The notes: generated by a model not told the origin, from the letters alone. 64,000 nucleotides of DNA from Saccharum officinarum (GCA_020631735.1 CM036168.1:99304932-99368931); one strand, 5' to 3'. Positions 32,701 through 45,589 are shown, numbered from the stretch's first letter. Numbers and translations are program-made.

Positions 32701-35700
32701 TGGCTCACCAACGCGAGCTCGCCGGCGGCCATGGCGGGCGGTGGCGCGGGCATGGCGGCAGAGGTGCCCTTTTTGGCTACGGCAAGGTGAGTAGATGTAA
32801 CAGAACCGTCTAAATTATAAGAGCACAAGTACAAAAACAATCACCGGAGTGATCAAATTCTCGCACTTGAGCCCATATAACTCCGGTAGTCTAATAAAAT
32901 CATGAGGGATTTTAAACCAACCAACATACAAGCCAAGATCGTAGTGATTTAACATAATAAGTCACATGTTACATCCATTTCACAAGTAATTTAATATACA
33001 TCAGAGTTCAACATAGTTATCACAACTTACATTGAAAAGTAGCGGAAGCAAAGTAATTTAAAACTAACATTAATCTTATTTTAAATACATGCCAGTACCC
33101 CGGTCGACTTCCAACAAAAGCATTAGAGATAAGGTAAATAAGAAGGATCATGCCCATGATCACACTCCACCACTAAGGTAGGAGCCAACCAACTCTTGCA
33201 GCCGCCATGATACATCACAACCTGCAACAAGTGGGGATAAAACCCTGAGTACGACAAAGTACTAAGCTAGACTTACCCGTCAGAAACCAGAAATAAGGTG
33301 ACACCAAGGATCATGCAAGGCTGATATAAAGTGGGGCTAGCTTGACAACATTTTGCATAAAAGCTTAATATAGATGATCAATTATTAATGCTTAAGCATC
33401 AAGTTAATTATCATTAACCTACCATCTATATTAGAACCTATACTAGAGCACTCACTTTATTAGGAGCAAACAATATTAACCATAGCATGTATAAATTGAG
33501 GCCATCTTTCCATCGTTATCCAATTAACCATCCGTTCAATTTAATGGAATCTACATTGCCGCTGCTCAAGTCAAGTGCTCACTAACCGGGAGCGATAGCG
33601 ATTCGAATTGAATTTCTATCCAGCTGGAGGGGTATTTCTAACACTCACCGAGTCACGCCTGGCGAGGGCTGCTCAGGTCACCTTTGGTACAATTCAGGAG
33701 CCGCGGGTTCGATTGATACCGCATCCCCAAGGGCGACACTCTGCCAGGTGCTAGGGACTCTAACCCCCCTTGGTCTCACGCCAATGTCCCCAAACACAAC
33801 CTTTACTCTCCTCCGAGATGCGACCTACCAATCGATTTTTGGCCTGAACTGTATTACTCGGATTCGCGGTCGGAACGACTTATCTGGCCAACTAAGTGTT
33901 AGACTGCGTTTAACATGACTCAAGGACGTACAACGAATCGGTCCTTAAACGACTCAGACGAGGATAGATCCGCACCCAAGACCTCCATGCCTTGTTGCTT
34001 CACTATCGTCATCCCGCTCGGTCTCATTTCATTTTATTAACACCTGGTTCATTTCCACGATAGCAAATATAGCCAACCGTGCCATATATGAATATCCCTA
34101 TATCTCACAGGTGACAGAAAATCACCTGACTTCTACCGCTTAAAGCAGGGCTAAGCATCTACTCGACCTAGTCTATGTAGGATTCAAGGATTCATATATC
34201 TGGACAAGAAGTGATATAATGCAGCAAGGTTTTCAACCAACTCCTACCACTTAATGCAACAATACATATAACATATATAGAATTAATTGCTTTGAAGGTA
34301 GGAGGCTTATAATGCTCCGGGGCTTGCCTGGGATCCGACTCAAGTTAGAGTATGTTAGATAAAACCCGCTTGGCGAGCATCCTCCAATCTAGCACTTGTA
34401 CGATCTTTCTATCTTCGGGATGGATCCACCAACTCCATCTTCGGGTTTTGGCTCCCCATTAGGTCTTTCACGTGCTTCAGCTAGCATACCTAAATGAGGT
34501 GCAATAATGCTATGTATGAATGCATAGAAGTGCAATAAACAAAGTAATCAAACAAGCATACCAAAGTTCACGTAAACACCTAGAGCTAATTAACTTAATC
34601 CTCATTAAGGCATAACATATAAGAGGGCAAACACATCAATCAAGAAACAAGTCTCACAAGATCATAGGGTACTAAACCAAGTACCATCAAAGATATGAGT
34701 CACACTTCAACACATGAAGTAAACACATAAAACTAGAATCTGTCACATTCATTACTGTAAATGCTAGCTACAAGATTTAGCTATAACTAGAGTTACGCAA
34801 ATCCAAATGACTTGCAAGAAGACATTCTGGAAAGCTTATGAAATTGTCTATATTTCATTTAATATCATCACAGTGTGATTCACAAATTAAACAAGTCGAA
34901 TTTATAAAGTTTCAGAATCTATTCCTGATAACAGAGAATATTCCAAAACTGACTCTAAATTTAAACAGCTGTAGTTTCTAAACTACAGGACCAAATGCTA
35001 CCAAAATTTAACATCAGCTAGATCATGAAATTCACAACAACTTTGTTATAGCACACAAGACATAAAAACATCATTTGCATAGTGTAATTAATAATATTCT
35101 TAAATCTGTCCAGAAATCAATGAATTATAAAATTGAATTATAAATGATGAACAAAACATTGCAAATGGCCAAACCAACTTGACCATCATTTATAACATGT
35201 TTAAATAATACCAGATCAAGTCATGTTACTTATGTTAACATTTATTTAATTGGACTTTTCTATTTACTTGATTGCATAGGCATAAATATTAAAATATATG
35301 AAAAGTGTCTAGAAAAAAAATTTAATAAAATTACAGAGGCAAGTACAAGGTACCAGGAGGATACCATAAAGATTTCAACCCCAATTGATAAGCCAAACAT
35401 GAGATATCATAATAAACAAATCTTTAATGCAATAAAGCATGAGAGAACAAGATAAATCTAAAACTATATATTTTCTTGAAACACATGATCATATTATTGT
35501 TTCTCAGGTTACCACAATATCATGCAAGGACAGTGGAACACCATTTTCCATTTTTACATTCATATAATATTTATAATGCATTTAAAACCATTTATTTGGC
35601 CCCTAGCAAGATAAATCACTAACTCAGTCATGCATGCACCATAAATCATGCAATTTTAACCATGCATCAAGCATCACTCGAAGAGGCTACAAATAAATTT

Positions 35701-38700
35701 GCATGTCATTTTGAGAACTACAACTCCAGATCAAAAAAATAACAAGGAAAACAAGCATTTATTTTCCATTAAACAAGAACTAGGTAAAACATCCTGAAAC
35801 CAGGAAACAACCTATAAGTTTTATATTTTTCTTAGACAGTGCATATTACTAGAAGACCAACAAAATTGGAATCACTAATTTTGGACTTCTAAAACTCCAG
35901 ATATTGATGAAAGCAAGTTAATCCATTTCCAAAACCACTTTTCACTAATGAATTTCTACAGCACAAACACATGCATGCATGGCACAACCGATTACCCTAA
36001 CATGCAGAGCACTTCACAAGGATTCCAACAAAATAAATTGCACAATTTTTAAAGCTACCAAATATGAGATATAGATTTTACAAGATAAAAGAAAATCTGT
36101 AAATTCGGGCACCAAATGAAGTCGGGCGGGACCCATATGTCATACTCCCACCCTGCCTTCTTCTCCACGGAGGCAAAGCAGAGTGGACAGAGGGCACCAG
36201 CGAGGGAGGGTCGGCCTGCGGCCCGTCGGCGACGAGGAGGGTCGTGCTGGCTCGACTGTGGCAGGGCGCGCCCATGCCTGGCACTGGCTCGGGCTGAGCT
36301 GGGCACTGGCGGCCTGGCCATGAGCCGCAGCGGAGGCGCTCGGTGCGGTGGCTGCAGGGCTTGCCGGCGTTGGGCCGACTCAGCCAACGGCTCCGGCCGG
36401 TGACGGACACGCAGGGCCACACAGTGGTGAAAGAGGGCTGCTTGGCCCTGGCAGTTGGCCAGCCGCAGCGCTGAGGTGAGGGGCCATGGCATGGAGCTCG
36501 GCTCCGGCCATCCATGGTGGCTACACGCTCAGGCACTGCGAGAGCGAGCGCGGGATCGACCAGAGGAGCGAGGGGGAGAGAATGGAGCTCGGGCGCATCT
36601 GCATCGGGGCTCCAGGCAAGGGAAAGACAGTGGGCGCGTGGCCGCTGCACCTAGCAATGGTGGGGGCGCTCTAGTGCATGGTCGCCACGTCCATCCCTTA
36701 GGGGACAGCTGTCGAGTAGTTGGTGTGCGTGAATCAGTTCGACTTGGAGGCCATATTTGGGCCGGCTATGGGCCGAACTGGGCTATGTGCCTAAAAGCAA
36801 AGTTGTAGCCCATACCACGCTCTACATTTTCTATTTAAAGGTCATGGTCATTAGTGCTGTAGATTAGGAGATAATCAGTCCCCAAATCACCAGTGTCAAC
36901 ACGTTAAACTAGGGCTCGATTTTTGGGACTTTGCAATGCCAAACTTGGTCAAATTGGTCCCAAATTTTTACATGTTGTTTTCCAATGAATTATTTCCAAC
37001 TTTCATTTTTGGGTCAACTTGAGTTACTCAATAAAATTCAGAGAACGTGAGATGCCAATGTCGACGATGATGAATTTCCAGGCTTAGAAAATGCTAAGTG
37101 TTGGAAACAGCCCAAATTCCGACTTTTGGGCCCTTTTTGAGCATGTTCCACATATTTTCATGACTTGACTCTTAAACAAAGTTTGTTCCTTATAAAATTC
37201 TCTACAACTTTGTAAAAGGGTGCATAGTCAGGTAAAGCTTCTAGGTCACACTTTTGAAATAGTCAAACAAAAGGGTTCTAGGGTCCATACATGGTCAACC
37301 ATCACCTAGAAGCACATTTAGACAAAATGATCAACATATTGTTCCATTAAGTGTCCTAAGTGTAGTTAAGGTGTTGTAGAGGCCAAACATACCCACCATG
37401 CATAGGTTGCACAAAAGTGTAGGTTTCACATGCATTGAAACATAGAAATCCCTATAATTGAAATGCTCGTTTCAAAACTCTATTTCAATTGTTTCATGTG
37501 TTTGCTTCAAGGTACATGCTACACATGTTTCACTAGGTTGTTCCACATGTGTCTAAGATGTGTTGCACCTGTTGCATTTGTATGTTGCATAATTACTAGT
37601 TTACTGGAATGTAAAGCATGTTTTCCTGGTTTCAGAAGTATGTCTCAGTTCTAATCCAACAAGCATATAACTTATCATTTCATGTGACTTTTTGATTCCA
37701 AACTTCATGAAACCTTTTCAGGGATCAATATAGATAAGTACTAAGGTGAGACACATGAATATATTGTAATAACACTACCCAAGCATATATTTTGAAAAGG
37801 GGCCTATATGTAAAGCAATGGTGCAACCTCTAACTTTAGGTTAGGCTCCTCTCCATAGGTTGACCTTGACATCGTCATCTCCACTTAATCTATCATGTTT
37901 GAGCTTAAACCCACTACTTAACGAGTGACAAACACCTGGGGTGTTACAGTAGAGGTGCGCAGCGGCTTCACGGCATGAAGGCAGACACAAGAGGGGAAAA
38001 AGGGAAGGAAAAAGGGGAGTGGAGGAGCTCCGACCACGCGCGGCCGTGAACGACAACCATGGTGCCGTGGCAGAGGAGGCACTCAATTGAGCCTTACCCT
38101 GCTGAAAATAGTGGTGATGGTGCGAGCACGTGAAAGAGGAAGGCGAGGCGGAGCTACGCGCAAGGTGAATCGAAAATGGCGGCGTGGTGGAGGAGTACGA
38201 CGCCGGTGGGTGACGCGGTGGTGCGCGGTGGCAGAAGCGAGGGCGTGCTCAGGCTCTGCTGCTACGGCTTGGTAGGAGGAAATGAGAGGGAGCAGGGTGG
38301 AGCGGACGCGCTCATGGCAGTGAAGGCGAGCGTGGAGGGGCGCGGGGGCCACTGGACGGCCAGGTGCTCGTCGACGCCGGCGCATGGCGGTCACGGGGCA
38401 CGCGGCTCCTGTCGTGGTCGGGCGTGGCGTGTGTGGCACGCGGGAGCAGGTGCGGGTGAGCGCTCGAGGCGGGCCAGGACGACTTCGGCTAGTGGGCCAG
38501 AAAGGAGGGGCACGACCCAGTAAGTGGAAAAATTGCTTTTTCTTTTCTAACTCAATTCCAAAATTTTCCAACAGCTTCAAATTTCAAATTTTGAAGTAGA
38601 AAATGACATTTTCAAGAATTAACCCCAAAACAAAAGTTGTTCAAAATTAAATTATCTACAACATTGCTTTAGGGCACTTTTTGAAATTCCAAATAGATCT

Positions 38701-39044
38701 TGAAATGTAGATTCAAAGCCCATTTTAACTCAAAATTTCATTTTTCTACAATATTTTTAAAGGCAAATTTTGAGGAAATTTTGAATACCAAACTTGCTCC
38801 AAAACTTATGCTAAATATTCCTAAATGATTTGCAGTTATAACCAAACAGTTTTATTGGCCTAGCAAGCATAATCAGGGCAAAATTATATTTAAACAAGCA
38901 CATGCAACATTCATGTTTCAAAGTGGTGTATCACATGTTTCAACTCAATGTTATACTTATATTACATGTGATTATGAATGCAAGATGATACTCATGCTCA
39001 GGATTTGCAATGCTAATGCAATGCTTAACACCTAGGGTGTTACA
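29769..39044 (-). mobile_element. Giant solo LTR 'Y' (~4.1 kb own length) inserted in the Harbinger element
   Basis: Read on the minus strand it starts TGTAACACCCTAGGTGTTA at 39044 and ends GGTTCTATTACA at 29769. Flanks are ACCTC (39045-39049) and GCCTC (29764-29768), a 5-bp duplication with one change. Its own sequence is about 4.1 kb once the nested LTR (32796-37948) is removed. It aligns along its length with the solo LTR at 40651-44671: AT-rich start, GC-rich middle, AT-rich long end, and an internal hairpin at 30225-30246. No gag or pol is present, so I read it as a solo LTR of a large-LTR Gypsy or LARD-type family. Confidence 0.8.
32796..37948 (-). mobile_element. Giant solo LTR 'X' (5.15 kb) nested in LTR 'Y'
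   Basis: On the minus strand it starts TGTAACACCCCAGGTGTT at 37948 and ends GGTTCTGTTACA at 32796. It is flanked by a perfect 5-bp duplication GTAGA (32791-32795 and 37949-37953). It has the same architecture as 'Y' and the LTR at 40651 but is about 1.1 kb longer, with extra sequence on both sides of the GC-rich middle (36100-36790). It is a divergent subfamily. Reading frames in the GC-rich part have no recognisable domain. Confidence 0.82.
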
Positions 39045-39620
39045 ACCTCCTCTTTTGGGCTCTCACATAGTACTCCACCACTGCATCCTCTTTATCAAAA
39101 TCAATTGAAGATGAATCATCACTTGATGCTGAAGATGAATCGTCACTGGTTTCGCTGTCCTGTGAACCATCCCCAGCGCCATCGAAATTTCTTGCACTCT
39201 ATAGGCCAACCCTGTAATTTCTAGATTTAGTCACAATGAAATCAGAATCCATAGTTTGACAAAAAGTTTGACACAAGTTTGATAGAACTGACTTTACCTT
39301 CAATTCGATTTCCACCATTTTGGCGTTGCATCAATTGTTCCATCAGCCTTACGGTCTAACCTTGTGTTCTTCATTAGTTTGTCCCCAAAATGATACACGA
39401 GCTTCAAATGATTGAATCGGTTCTTCAATTGTTTTCTAGTATGCTTCAGTTTAGTTATCTTTTCAAATTGGCGTTTAATTATATTGTAACCTCTAGTTGT
39501 CATTGTCCCAGCATTCCAGTTTTCAACGTTCATTTGCTCAACGTAGAGTTCACACAAAGTAGTAATGTTTTGATCGGACCCATTGACCTTGTCTTTTAGA
39601 GGACATCACATATCAAAATA
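39045..39620 (-). pseudogene. PIF/Harbinger ORF1 (Myb/SANT-like DNA-binding protein), remnant
   Basis: Minus-strand frame 39557-39300 encodes a trihelix/Myb-like segment: NIIKRQFEKITKLKHTRKQL, then KNRFNHLKLVYHFGDKL and DATPKWWKSN. This matches the Myb/SANT-like protein that PIF/Harbinger elements carry beside the transposase. A Ser/Asp-rich acidic stretch follows at 39240-39050. The coding part is then cut by the LTR 'Y' insertion. The protein would help the transposase bind DNA and enter the nucleus. The piece belongs with the transposase remnant at 28586-29600. Confidence 0.7.
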
Positions 39621-40632
39621 GCTTTCATCCATGAACCAAAAACATGCAGCATGCAGTTTTCATGTAACAGATACCATAAACACAAAATGGTTTAGTTTTC
39701 ATCACATATCCATGCTTAAGAATCATATGGAGATCACCAAAACACATCTAGCATAAGATTTATAACAAAACTGGGTTTAGGGTATGTGTCGGGTACCATA
39801 ATTAGGGGTACCCAAATTAAGGTGGAAAACCACCCGCCCCCCAAAAAACAAATGATTAATCTACCCCGTTTAAGGGAAAAATCAACTAAAGAGACCTATA
39901 GGATAAACTCTCCCTTGTTAGGCCTCCAGCAAGCCAGGCGAGCATACTAGCCCATCTCCTCACTTCATCCGAGGCCACACGCAGGGGGTCTCGGAACACC
40001 TCCGACTTGCCCGAGACCTCAGCGCTGGGGTCTCGGGCACAAGCCAACCAACAATATCATCACCGTCACACCCGAGCCCTAGAGACAACATTATCTGTCT
40101 CCGCCTCGCCCGAGACCAGCCTCTGACGCCGCTCCCCTTGGCGCGCTCGAGACCCCCCGTGACGTCACCCACATTCCCACGTCCGCCCAACCGGACAAGC
40201 CAGGAATGGCAGGGGTCAAATCATGACGTCGTCGCCCATAACAAGCATGGGGAAGAGCTGCTGGTCACTATGCCACCCATACTGGCACTATACGCGTGAT
40301 CCATGTCTACACAGCGTACGAAACACCGCTCTAGGCCACTATTCCCTCGAACGGCGCAAAATCACGCCATGATTCACGCCTCCGGGGCCTCGGCCCTCCA
40401 CCCCAGTCAAACTGAAGGACAGGCATGTTGCCATAGGGATAATCACGACTCTACGCGTCGTAGCTGCGTCGTCCATAGGGCTACGTATGGCAGGACATGT
40501 CACTATAGCATCAAAGGACAGGAGCCACTCCTCTAACAGTAATACGCCATCGACTACAGGAGGCCTCGGATCTTCCTTCCGAGGAAAAATATCATGTAGC
40601 ACATGCATGTAACTCTGCGTTCCCCTTGCATC

Positions 40633-40640
40633 TATAAAAG
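40633..40640 (+). promoter_or_regulatory. TATA box in the 5' LTR of element C
   Basis: TATAAAAG precedes the expected transcription start of the LTR by the usual distance. That start region is now displaced by the insertion at 40651. Confidence 0.6.
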
Positions 40641-40650
40641 GGGAGGACAG

Positions 40651-43600
40651 TGTAACACCCCGGTGTTACGCATGCATTTAGCATTTCAAATCATATGCAT
40701 GATGCATCATTTGCATTCATAATCACATGTGAAGTAAAGTTTAAGTTTGAGTTGAAACATGTGAAACGCACTTTGAAACGTGAATGTTGCATATACTTGT
40801 TTAGTTTTATTTTGCCTTGATTATGCTAGCTAGATTAATAAAACATGTTTGGTTGTAAATACAAATCACTTAGAAATAATTATCATGCAATTTGGAGCAA
40901 AGTTTGTATTGAAACTTTTGGCAAAATATGCTTTTGAAAATATTCTTGAAAATGGTCAAAACCCCTCCATATTTAGCTTTTACATCCCAATTCAAAATCT
41001 ATGCAAAATTTTTAGTTGGTCCCTAAAGCAAAGTTGTAGAGGATTAAATTCTAAACAATTTTCATTTTTGGGCCATTTCCAAAAAAGGTCAATTTCTTAC
41101 TCAAAATGGGATTTGAAAACTGATTATTTGAAATTCATTTGAAAATGAAATTTGGAAAACTTCTTTTCAGCATAATGGGCCGCCGCCTCCTATTCGGCCC
41201 GCTGGCCAAAGATAGCCTAGCTTTTTCTCCCCGCACTCGTGCCTCTTCGTTGGCCTAGCCTGGCCTCCGCGGCCCAGACCCACGCCACGCGCGTCGTCCC
41301 CCTCCCGCGCGCGCAGACGTGCCTGACCGTGTCAGGCGACCCGCTCCGCGTCCGCTCCGCCTACCCCCTCCACTCCGCGTCCGCTCCTCGGCTCACTACT
41401 CATTCTCTCCCTTCGCTTCCCCATGGCCATAGCGTAGCCGAGCGATTCTCCTCCGCCACCGTCGCGCAGCCGCTCACCGGAGTTACTGTTTCGGCCATCC
41501 TAGCTCACCGCAAGTCTCTCCGTCTTGCTCCGAGCTCCGTCTCTCTCTTGCGCAGCCCGCGCTCGCCTCCACTGCCTGTGGTAAGCTTCTCTTCCGTGGG
41601 AATTGCTCGCCGGAGTCCCCGACTAAGCTCACCGGAGAACATAACTCAGTGGACCTGACCTTGCGCTCCCCCTTTTCCTTCCTTCATGCGCGCATTTCGT
41701 TCACCTTGCTTCCTCGGTGCTCGTGTGCCTCTCCCCGTGCCGTCTCTTGGCCGGAGGTGCTCGGCTGCCGTTGAGCCGTTCCACCATTAGCGACGGCGAG
41801 CTCACTCCCTTGCCTCCTCGACCGATCTAGGGTGTCCGCTAGGTCCGCCTCGCGGAGTAGAGTGCTAAGGTGAAGACCTCACCGCTGGTGACCTCGTGGA
41901 CTGCGAGATCCTAGCCAGTCAACCCCCGGGGGTGTGCCACTGTCGGGTGGGTCCGGTTGACCCGCGAACCCTAGCTGCCAGCGCCAGCGGGTAGACTCCG
42001 CCGGGTGCACTCAGCATTTTCTGTGGCTGATTTTTAAAAGGAATTGGAAAATGATTTTCAAAGTTTATGTTAATGCTTTGGAAAATCATAACTTGCTCAT
42101 TTTGGCTCCAAAAATGGTGAAATAAATTTTGTTGTGATCCTCATGACTAGATCTATAGATTAAAATTATTGCATGCTGAAATTGTGATACTTTTCTATGG
42201 AGCTCTATTTAATTCTTGAAATTGCTGTTTTCTTAAGAAATGCATAATAAATCATAGGAAGCTCAGAAAAATGTGGTTCTAGTTTTGTTAATTTTCTTCA
42301 GTGATGTACTTTCCATGAAAAATATATATCATGCATGTTCTATAGAAAAATTATGATGTGTAGTTCAAGTGCCTTTAATGGCTGATTTTTGTTATTTTTG
42401 CTAGAGAGCAAAATTTGTATAAAACATGCATGTGATAATTTTTATACAATAATTATTTACTATGTAGAACCTAGGAAAATGCTAAATCTATTGTTTGATA
42501 CTTTTCATAAGACAAAGTATTTTCATGCTCATATTTAGGCATTAGCTTGTTATTTTTGTGTAGTCTCTCCCACTTATCCAAATGCCATGAAAATTTTGTG
42601 GTATTCTATTTAGAGTAGTACCATGCTATGGTAATTTTCTAAGATTTTTATATGCTATAAAGATAGATGTTGCTATTCAAACCTAGTGTTAATTAGAGTT
42701 TAATTAAATCTTTCTTTATGCATGATTAGGAAATTAGTGAAGCTTTGATGTATCTTTGAAGCATTTCAATAGGATGTGTTGACTTGACATGTTAGTACAG
42801 TGGTTGTAGTATTAGTGTGGCAATACTTAGGTGTGGTTACCGGATAGTTAGTAGTCGAAGAGAATGCAGTAGATGACATGTACTTATAGTACATGTTCTT
42901 GGATGATGTGGACTACCTTGTATGAAAATGTTACTTATACTCTACCCAATCAAGCAAATCATGTTCATCCACCTTACATGCAAGCATGTTCATTATATGC
43001 ATTTCATCCGATGCACCTTTTTGCATAAGCACTTACGCACCTGCATCATACAGGATCGCAAGCAGAGAATCCGGTCATCATACCTGAGGAGTCCAAGGAG
43101 TAGCTCGAGGTGTAGTCATAGGAGGTGACCGAGGCAGACGAGGAGGTTATTGAGGAGCTTCCAGAGTGCCCTGATCATCGCTCGAGTTCCTTTGAGAGAG
43201 GCAAGCCCCAGAACATTTCTCCCTCGGTTTGCAATTATTTAATCAATGCTTTACTTTAATTGATGCATTACGTTCAGGAGTTGTCTGAAACCGCTGCTGC
43301 ATTATACCTTGCTTACCTTCGTATACTATATCCTTGTTACCCTAGTATCTACAGTCGACTCAATGCTTAGCTGGATTAGACCGGTAGAAGTCGGGTGATT
43401 TCCTGTAACCTGCGAGTTATAGGTGGTTACCGGGATTTGCTTGGATAACTATGTCGTCATGGGATAACTAAGTGTTAATTTGAAGTTGAGACCAGATGGA
43501 AACTTATAGGGTCTCAGACTGTAGTGATTTCCGTCTGTGTCGATTAAGGACCGACCGTTGTTGGGCCTCGGGTCATGTTAAACACATGCCTTACATTTAG

Positions 43601-44671
43601 CTGGCCGAATAACGTACCTTTTGACCGCGAAGCTAGGAGATTATTCGGGCCGAGTGGATTACCCACAGCGTACTATACCAGAGAAGGTGTGGTAGGACAT
43701 GGGGGCACGATGATAAGACCGAAAGGTAGTCGGTCAGCCCCGGGGTACATGTGGTTCCTGGCGAACTCGAGATTTTACCTGAATAGTTGACTCAGTGACC
43801 AATATCTCACTTTAGCGGGTGAGTGCGGTTTGTGTGAGGAATAAATTACCAGCTGGTTAATAATCGATTTGAATCACCATCGTTCACTGGATAGTGAACA
43901 CTTAAGTTGAGTTACTTCATCATAGTAATGTTGATGGAACACTTGGACAATTATAATGGATATGACATCATAAAAGTTGTTAATGATCATTGGTTATCAT
44001 TATTTGCTTAATCACATGCTTTCTCTAGTATATGTGCAAATGTAGTCAATAGGTTAATAATGATTAACTTGGCATAATGCTTTTGGAATAGGTTCTTGAA
44101 ATACCAAAAATGTCATTTTTGCAAATGAGTCAGCTACCCTACTACAAAGCCCTTCATAATCCTTGGTGTCACTTTATTTTGGTTACATCGGTTAAGTCTA
44201 GCTGAGTACCTTCTCGTACTCAGGTTTTGTTCCCACTTGTTGCAGATGGGCAGACGTATTACGGCTACTGTATTAAGTGCCTTTATCCTGTGATGGGTGA
44301 TGCTTAGGACCATGGGCATGGTCATTACTTATGTCTCATCTAATGCTTTTGTTGAAGATGATCATCAGCTAGCACTATACTTGAACTCCATGTGAGTGTG
44401 TGTGGTTTGAACAAATTGCTTCCACTACTTTTTATTGAACTCGGTTTGTAATAACTATGTTTGAACTCCGATGTATCTGTGATGCGAGCTTTTCTGTAAT
44501 ATATGATGGTGATCGCTAAACTTATTACGATTTTGTTTAGGATACGAGTTGGTTTGAAATCCTTCATGATTTCACGGACTACTGGGTTATATGGGCTTAA
44601 GTTTGCTAAATCGTCTGCTCTAGAGGGTGATTTTCTTACTTAATTTTGTATAATTGGTCGGTTCTGCTATA
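40651..44671 (+). mobile_element. Giant solo LTR 'B' (4.02 kb) nested in the LTR of element C
   Basis: It starts TGTAACACCCCGGTGTTACG and ends GGTTCTGCTATA (the expected terminal CA has become TA). It is flanked by a perfect GACAG duplication (40646-40650 and 44672-44676). It aligns with LTR 'Y' throughout. An AT-rich part with many CATGCA motifs is followed by a GC-rich core (41160-42010), then a long AT-rich part with a perfect hairpin (44202-44223). No coding domain is seen. Confidence 0.85.
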
Positions 44672-44997
44672 GACAGGGACCATTCAAAGGGAGGACGAGA
44701 AAAAACAGACAGAAGGCAAATCCATAGGCCATTCGGCTCATCAGATGCGAACACACACACTCTGTCCACTCACATATTAAGACCTAGGAGCTCCTCCCTC
44801 TCTCACCCGCTTGTAACCCCTACTACAAGCACTTCGGTGCAAGATAATACAAGACTCTCCTCTCTCATTGAATGTAGGACATTCTTCGGTCTGAACCAGT
44901 ATAAATCACTTGTGTTCTTCTTGCACACCATTCGAATCCCCGATGTGCAGACACACATTACTCGTTGGTGCTAGAACCGTCGTTTCTTACACCGACA

Positions 44998-45020
44998 GTT
45001 AGTGTGCCAGGTAGGGGACG
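44998..45020 (+). other. Primer-binding-site-like region of element C
   Basis: Directly after the LTR end, TGTGCCAGGTAGGGGAC resembles the TGGCGCGCCAGGTAGGGG-type sites of Tat elements but has changed bases. The tRNA primer is not assigned. Confidence 0.4.
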
Positions 45021-45589
45021 TTTGCGCATCATAGCCACCATTCCTTGCGAGTTTCGGATGGTAGCTCCACTTTGTCTCAGCACGGTGGTCTAGTTTGAGA
45101 GCTTGAAGTTCATGTCTTTAGGTTACGACTACGACATAGTCCTTCTCCTAGCTAGAGCTCTGTCCGACAGTGACTCCTCTCCGTGCTGCCAGAGGCATGG
45201 GAAGCAACTAGGCCATCATGGTTATCACTCTCGTCGTGCTCATCACGTGTGGCGGGTATGAAAAACCCTCGTCCCTGCTCAGGGACCGAGGGTGACTCCC
45301 TAAGCTCTCCCAAGTCTTCTTGCTCGATTGCTGAGATAAGATCCCTCACGAGGGACCTGTCTGGCAAGCACCTGGCCACGGGAAAAGCACTGTTGGCATA
45401 GGGCGCGTCGGTAGGGCAATGCTCCGGGGGATCGTCACGCTCTATGGGATCCGTGTCGGTGATGAGAGGGCCCATGGCGGCGCCGTTGTTGTTCCCTTAT
45501 GGATTCGATAATGTCGCCACGGGTTACTCCTGCTCGATGCACTCCACCATGAGCTCCTATGCGGGGCATCCCGAGCGTCATCTGTGCAC

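Larger units (their letters stand above)
39787..44997 (+). mobile_element. 5' LTR of Gypsy element C (Tat lineage), split by a nested LTR
   Basis: It starts TGTCGGGTACCATAATTAGG and ends CTTACACCGACA. Its own length is about 1.19 kb (39787-40650 plus 44677-44997). A TATA box (TATAAAAG) lies at 40633-40640. The nested 4.0 kb LTR sits ten bases after it. The U3/R/U5 order and the gag/pol that follow identify it as the 5' LTR. The partner 3' LTR is not in view. Confidence 0.8.

Noticed and set aside
36055..36808. Open frames of 95-190 codons on both strands
   Set aside because: They lie in the GC-rich core of a solo LTR. No homologous frame is kept in the related LTRs.
41239..41658. 139-codon plus-strand frame
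   Set aside because: It lies in the GC-rich core of LTR 'B'. It is Ser/Pro/Arg-rich with no domain, and the other LTR copies do not share it.
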